The notes beneath the pieces are model-generated. The model saw only the letters and a program-made list of their open reading frames with translations. It was not told where the DNA came from and made no database searches. Position numbers and translations under genes: made by a program. A stretch of 35,310 nucleotides of DNA from Saccoglossus kowalevskii (Eukaryota > Hemichordata > Enteropneusta > Harrimaniidae), in NCBI RefSeq assembly GCF_000003605.2, contig NW_003138331.1, forward strand, positions 74,751-110,060. The letters run 5' to 3'. Positions 30,622 to 35,310 of the stretch are shown in pieces (positions within the stretch are counted from its first letter, which is position 1; each line of letters starts with the position of its first letter).

Positions 30622-31250
30622 AACGAGGATATATTTGCTGCGCAAATAATTATCATCTAAGCGACCTCTACCCAAGTTATTGAGAAACATTTACATGACA
30701 ATAGGGCTAACGTGCAAAAGAATCTGGACAAAAGAAGGTTCACGACAGGTCAAGGAGCTTGCAATAAGTGTAAGTGTGTTAATGATGCCACACAATTGCA
30801 GCTAGCACATGACACGAACAATATATACAAGTGCAAAGGCATCCTGCACATCCGGACACGTTCAATTAGAGTCGTAGCAAGCCTGAAACTGTGTTTTAAC
30901 GACGGTGTATGAATAGTTTACTAACAGTGTCACTGTTCATCGTCGGTTAAATAGCGCCCTCTACGAATCAGTAACGGGCCGAGCAAAGTAAGGGCATAGT
31001 GATCTTATTACGCAAATTTTCACCAGTTGTCAACAAAAACGGAACAAACCACTGTCGCAGCCGGGTATACCACGAAATTTAGTTTGCGACATAGATGCAT
31101 ATATGCCGTGAATTGCGCAATGTCGAGAGGTACACTCAACTGTAATGGTGGTTCATTCCATATAGTATATTATATTCCTTCTACTGCAACCGTCGTTGAA
31201 TGAAATGGTCCCTGGAACAATAGATACATCGAGCGGTGATGCAAATTCAC
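30622..31250. repeat. Diverged direct duplication, copy 2
   Basis: This is the counterpart of 29400-30245. It is shorter because it lacks about 200 bp around the first coding exon. The 66-codon open stretch at 30712-30912 falls inside it and is not supported as a gene, since copy 1 is not open in that frame. Confidence 0.7.
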
Positions 31251-34200
31251 TTTTGAAGTGTATTCATGTAATTTATCGTTATCGTCAACGTCGATGTATA
31301 TAAAATTGTCTCAATTCACACAATTTCAAAAAATATATACACGCGCCGATTAGTTTTGATGGTCGACAATACTTCCGGGTTCACGAGCGAGCCACCGGAA
31401 ACAAGAATTATTTCCTTGGCTTAGTAGCGTAATTGTCACAAATAAATTAGTCTTTTACATCTGCTTGGAGCCGGAACATTCCCGCGAATCGTAATAGTTT
31501 TCATTACGAGATATTCGTAAAGTTGACATTGGGAGTTACCCTGTATGTGTGTTATCATAACTTACGCACGGGATGTTTTTTTAATCACGAAAAAACATTG
31601 GTATATCGTCGGTACTATGCAATTGAGATGTAATTGATATAATATATCATTTTATGTTGAGATATATGCGCAACCTTATACCAGGAAGCGTAATAATACG
31701 TTTTAAGGACATGGTTTTAAAGATGGGTTTAAGCACCCGTCTGTATGATATGTTTGACTGGAATGTCTGATAATTTAACTGCAACCCCACTTATTCATCG
31801 GTTAGTGATGGAGCAAACTTGTTTATCCAATTATACTACACATTTATCGTACTCTATATTTTTATCATGCAAAATTGTGTGCCAAATATGTTATACATCG
31901 TGGCAATTCTAGCATATCGGAATTCAGTTGAATCAACATTTAGCTACTGCCTGTAACGTAAGTGAGCGGCACGAGAAAGCTGTATGACAATAAGCAATTT
32001 ATTCGAAGTATTCATGTATATACTTTCGTTAAACTGTATTGAGCGTCCTTGAACACACGTCACATAAAATGTGCAAACAAGTGCTATTATCATACATTAT
32101 CTACTCGTACCATGCCATTCTTATTATACTGCAAGATCGGTGTTAAAATATGCTACGTATCAAGTAAATATGACTACAATTCACGTATTTTGGATGACTA
32201 TAAAATACTCGTGGTAAAATTCCAAAACTATGATATGTGTTGCTGTGTAGTCAATCTTGATGGTGCATCGCTGTTTCTCGACGCATAGCACGTTTTTTTT
32301 CCCGTTTCAAGTTATTTTCATGACGGACGACATAACCTACTGCGATACATAAAGATCTAAAGAACAAAATGCGCTTTTAACAACTCAACAACTAATTTAT
32401 TTTGAACAGTGTTTGTAAGGCAATGTGTGTAAAATATATAAAGAATATTCTCGATTAAACAATGTTTTTGAATACTTACATGGAACATTAGTTTATTTCT
32501 GAATATCATATTTAATCCGGCACATACAGATTGTACCATTTTACACACAAATCACGAAGACCTGTTTTTTTTTTTTGTTATTTGACCGTCCTTCAAAACT
32601 GTTATGCATAAAATTCGTTCACAAGAAGTCGCATAAGCGGAATGGGTGGAAATGAAATGGGGTTTTAGCGTAACAAAAATACGCTAGATTTTTGTTATCG
32701 GAACACAAGCACGCACACGACCATGAAGGGGGAGCGCAATCGTTATTTGACGATGGTGGCGCTGTTAAATAATCCGCCAATGATATCGTATTGAATTCTC
32801 CATTAAACCAATATGTGTCAAACCGATGAAGCGATAAAAATATTGTGTGTATATCTATCACATATATTATTCTATTTATTATTATTCTAACATGGAAATC
32901 AGTATGTTCACTATAACTGGTACACATACATTACATTGTACCCTTTTTTTTCAACAAATCTAATTTAATACTTCTGCCTAACGTCCTTGGTTAGATATCA
33001 CATATATAACATGTGTTTTAGCACTGTCACAAATATCACTCATACAGGGAAAAATAAATCAGAAGATTATGAAGGATTAAGCTATTATGATTACAGTATC
33101 AACAACTACAACCGCACATCTAATTCAAATTTTTTGATGGATACTATACTTCGATCGATGAGATGAACCAAGATGCGATTTTATACTTCTGGAGTATTTT
33201 CAATCTACTGTTGACATTGAATCATTCACACAGTTTTGCAGTTATTGACCTTTCGTTGAAAAATAATACCTCGATCAACAAATAAAATATGGCAATTTTC
33301 TTATTTGCCAATTTTCACGTGACATTCCACCCACTAATTTTAAACTCATTAGAGACAGGGGCCCGTTCAGTCCTTGTTTTGTGAACCACCACCTCTATAT
33401 TTACTATAGACATTAAAGATTACATTTTCTGAACGGATTAAGCAAAGCATTATTTAGGAGGTTTTATATCACCGATATATATATATTATTGAAATACGTG
33501 GTAAGATGATATCCGCGCAATAACAGTGACGTCATAGTTATGTTGTCATGTTTTTGTGTGTGTGTGCAACTACTTTGTTTCTTCTTTCGGATATACATTG
33601 AAACGAAGGTGAAGGTATAAGAAATATAATTGGATGATTTATACGGCCTCTCGTTTAATCAGATTTGAATAAGTAACGCATTGTAAAATTCACTTGGAAT
33701 ATTTGCTGCTATATTCTGACATCAATTTAGAGACGTTTTCATCAACGAATATTAACGATACTCGGTAACTTCACTTTATTGTGCTAGTTACTAAATATTT
33801 TTTTATATTAGCTGACATTGTTAATTTACGCTCACACCTGTTTGATTAAACATTACGGATTCCTGTTTCGACATAAACAGCAACAATTAGTGCCTGGCTC
33901 GACAAAACACGAATCCTTGCTATCCAAACAATTGCTTAATTACACCTTTATAATGAGTGGGCAATTGATTCATTTGGGAGTTGTCCGGATTAGCATAAAT
34001 ACGTGCAATAAACATCCCGATTGATTATATTTTGCAAAACAAAGCCAATTTGTGTAATTATAAAACATGTATAATTTGTATATAGTATAATTTGGAATAC
34101 ATTATATACTGACCCCAGTACATAATATAAGTAGACACGTGATCAGACGCTTTGTATATATCAGAGCGGTGCAATTGTTTCGCCTTTTTATTCGCATGTT

Positions 34201-35069
34201 TTGGTTTCTGGACTTTTCATTTAAATTGCCATACATTGCCATTTAGAATAATCATAATACATATTTGCACAACACAACACAACAAACATACAAACGAGCG
34301 GTAACTGGCTTAGTGACCTTTAGGTCGTTCACTGTGATCTGCAAATAATGACTCAATAAATATTCCCACATTAGCGGAAAATAGGAGTTGGTACCTCATA
34401 ATAATAGAAAACATTATATGTTACTATAATTTACGACACCGTTTAATTATTCCCGCGAACTATAGGAATTAAACAAGTATAGTACAAGCCAATAAATTAT
34501 GAAATCGAATGTTTCTTTTGATTATAATGAAAAATATGTGTGTTATAATCTGTTGATGTTATTTCTCGTTGCAAAAATTATTGTGAGAATTAGTTGTCGT
34601 TGTGGCGTAGGGGCCGCTCACGACTGGTTATACTGGTATTGCGTAGTTGATTCACAATTGGATTCGCAAATTGAAACAAATAAAATCTTCAAGCTACAAT
34701 ACTGTTTTCATTTATAATGCACATAAAAGAAAACATACTGATATACAAACAGTAATTCACTTGAAGAAATATTTTAGTTACTTGTAGGACTTGCCCACGG
34801 CAGGCGAAAACAATTAAATTGTATGAAATGAATAAAATATTTATGTTTGTTGGAGCAGTGACCTTAATAACAATTAGAACGCGACCCCACAGTATTTGTT
34901 TGGTAATATGATTGTTATTGTTGTATATACACCGCGTTTTTTAGTTTGCATTTCCAGTTTGCATATCATGGCAGCAGTTCTAACATACATTATTTTACCT
35001 GGAACAGTGATTTGAATTCAGTTCAGCACCATTTACCTTCACTGTATGCAGTAATTGTACACTCGCATT
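31251..35069. other. No gene recognised
   Basis: This AT-rich stretch has scattered short open frames (for example 32049-32288 plus, 32619-32927 minus, 33818-34024 plus) that carry no motif. A (GT)n tract lies near 33555. It probably contains the promoter and 5' UTR of the plus-strand gene starting at 35070. Confidence 0.45.
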
Positions 35070-35200
35070 ATGAAGTTTATAATTAGAAGATTGTTCGTTT
35101 CGCTCATTGCAGTGGCATTAGTTGTGTTTATTATCATACATTCAAACTTGTACGTCGATACCAGGCAAACGGAAGAAACCCGCTCGCAGTTTATAGAAAG
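35070..35200 (+). CDS. First coding exon of a type II membrane protein (Golgi-enzyme-like), 3' end outside window
   Basis: ATG opens a 131-nt exon (43 codons plus two bases) ending at a GTAATC donor. It encodes MKFIIRRLFVSLIAVALVVF, then IIIHSNLYVD and TRQTEETRSQFIE. A short basic head, a single helix of about 17 hydrophobic residues and a polar stem are the layout of a signal anchor. Such a first exon is typical of Golgi glycosyltransferases and sulfotransferases, whose catalytic domain would lie on later exons. The enzyme class cannot be told from this exon. An upstream in-frame stop and the strong donor support the start. Confidence 0.6.
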
Positions 35201-35310
35201 GTAATCATATTTTTTATGAATATATATAATTGGCATGTCTATTTATAAAAGAAAAGCAATGTTTGATTCTGATACAAGTCGATGTACATCACTTATAAAT
35301 ATATTTTAAA

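Overview
The window is AT-rich nuclear DNA of an animal, probably an aquatic invertebrate; I cannot name the phylum. The coding parts are short exons with GT/AG borders and long introns. There are no operons, ribosome binding sites, rRNAs or CRISPR arrays. Three multi-exon genes can be rebuilt on the minus strand, and the first exon of a fourth lies on the plus strand at the right edge.

Left part (about 1-8515, minus strand): a glycoside hydrolase family 9 (GH9, animal endo-beta-1,4-glucanase) gene, here called gene A. It has a TATA box, a signal-peptide exon, an EGF-like exon and seven GH9 exons. Its last exons lie beyond the left edge. One intron holds a complete solo LTR (3055-3560) with a 5-bp target duplication and two perfect heat-shock elements. 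Middle (10179-19292, minus strand): a second GH9 gene, gene B, with TATA box, signal peptide, EGF-like exon, the whole catalytic domain and the stop codon. Its 12 exons join in frame to 499 codons plus stop. A and B are tandem paralogues whose shared introns have the same positions and phases.

19.3-24.0 kb is mostly non-coding. It holds a 21-bp-unit minisatellite (22370-23055) with an exact 165-bp internal duplication, and one unassigned open segment. 24.07-29.81 kb (minus strand) is a six-exon, 231-residue, four-pass membrane protein of the TMEM272-like type with two PSY motifs in its N-terminal tail. A repeat-rich block (27.8-28.9 kb) sits in its first intron, and its promoter region was duplicated (29.40-30.25 and 30.62-31.25 kb). 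31.3-35.0 kb shows no gene I can support. At 35070 a plus-strand exon starts, encoding a type II signal anchor of the kind seen in Golgi enzymes.

The two GH9 genes are the functional core. Both should give secreted, EGF-tagged cellulases for plant or algal beta-glucan. The DAGD pair is visible in both, and the general-acid Glu is visible in B. The TMEM272-like gene and the type II anchor gene have no evident link to this. All gene models were spliced by eye from reading frame, splice sites and family similarity.
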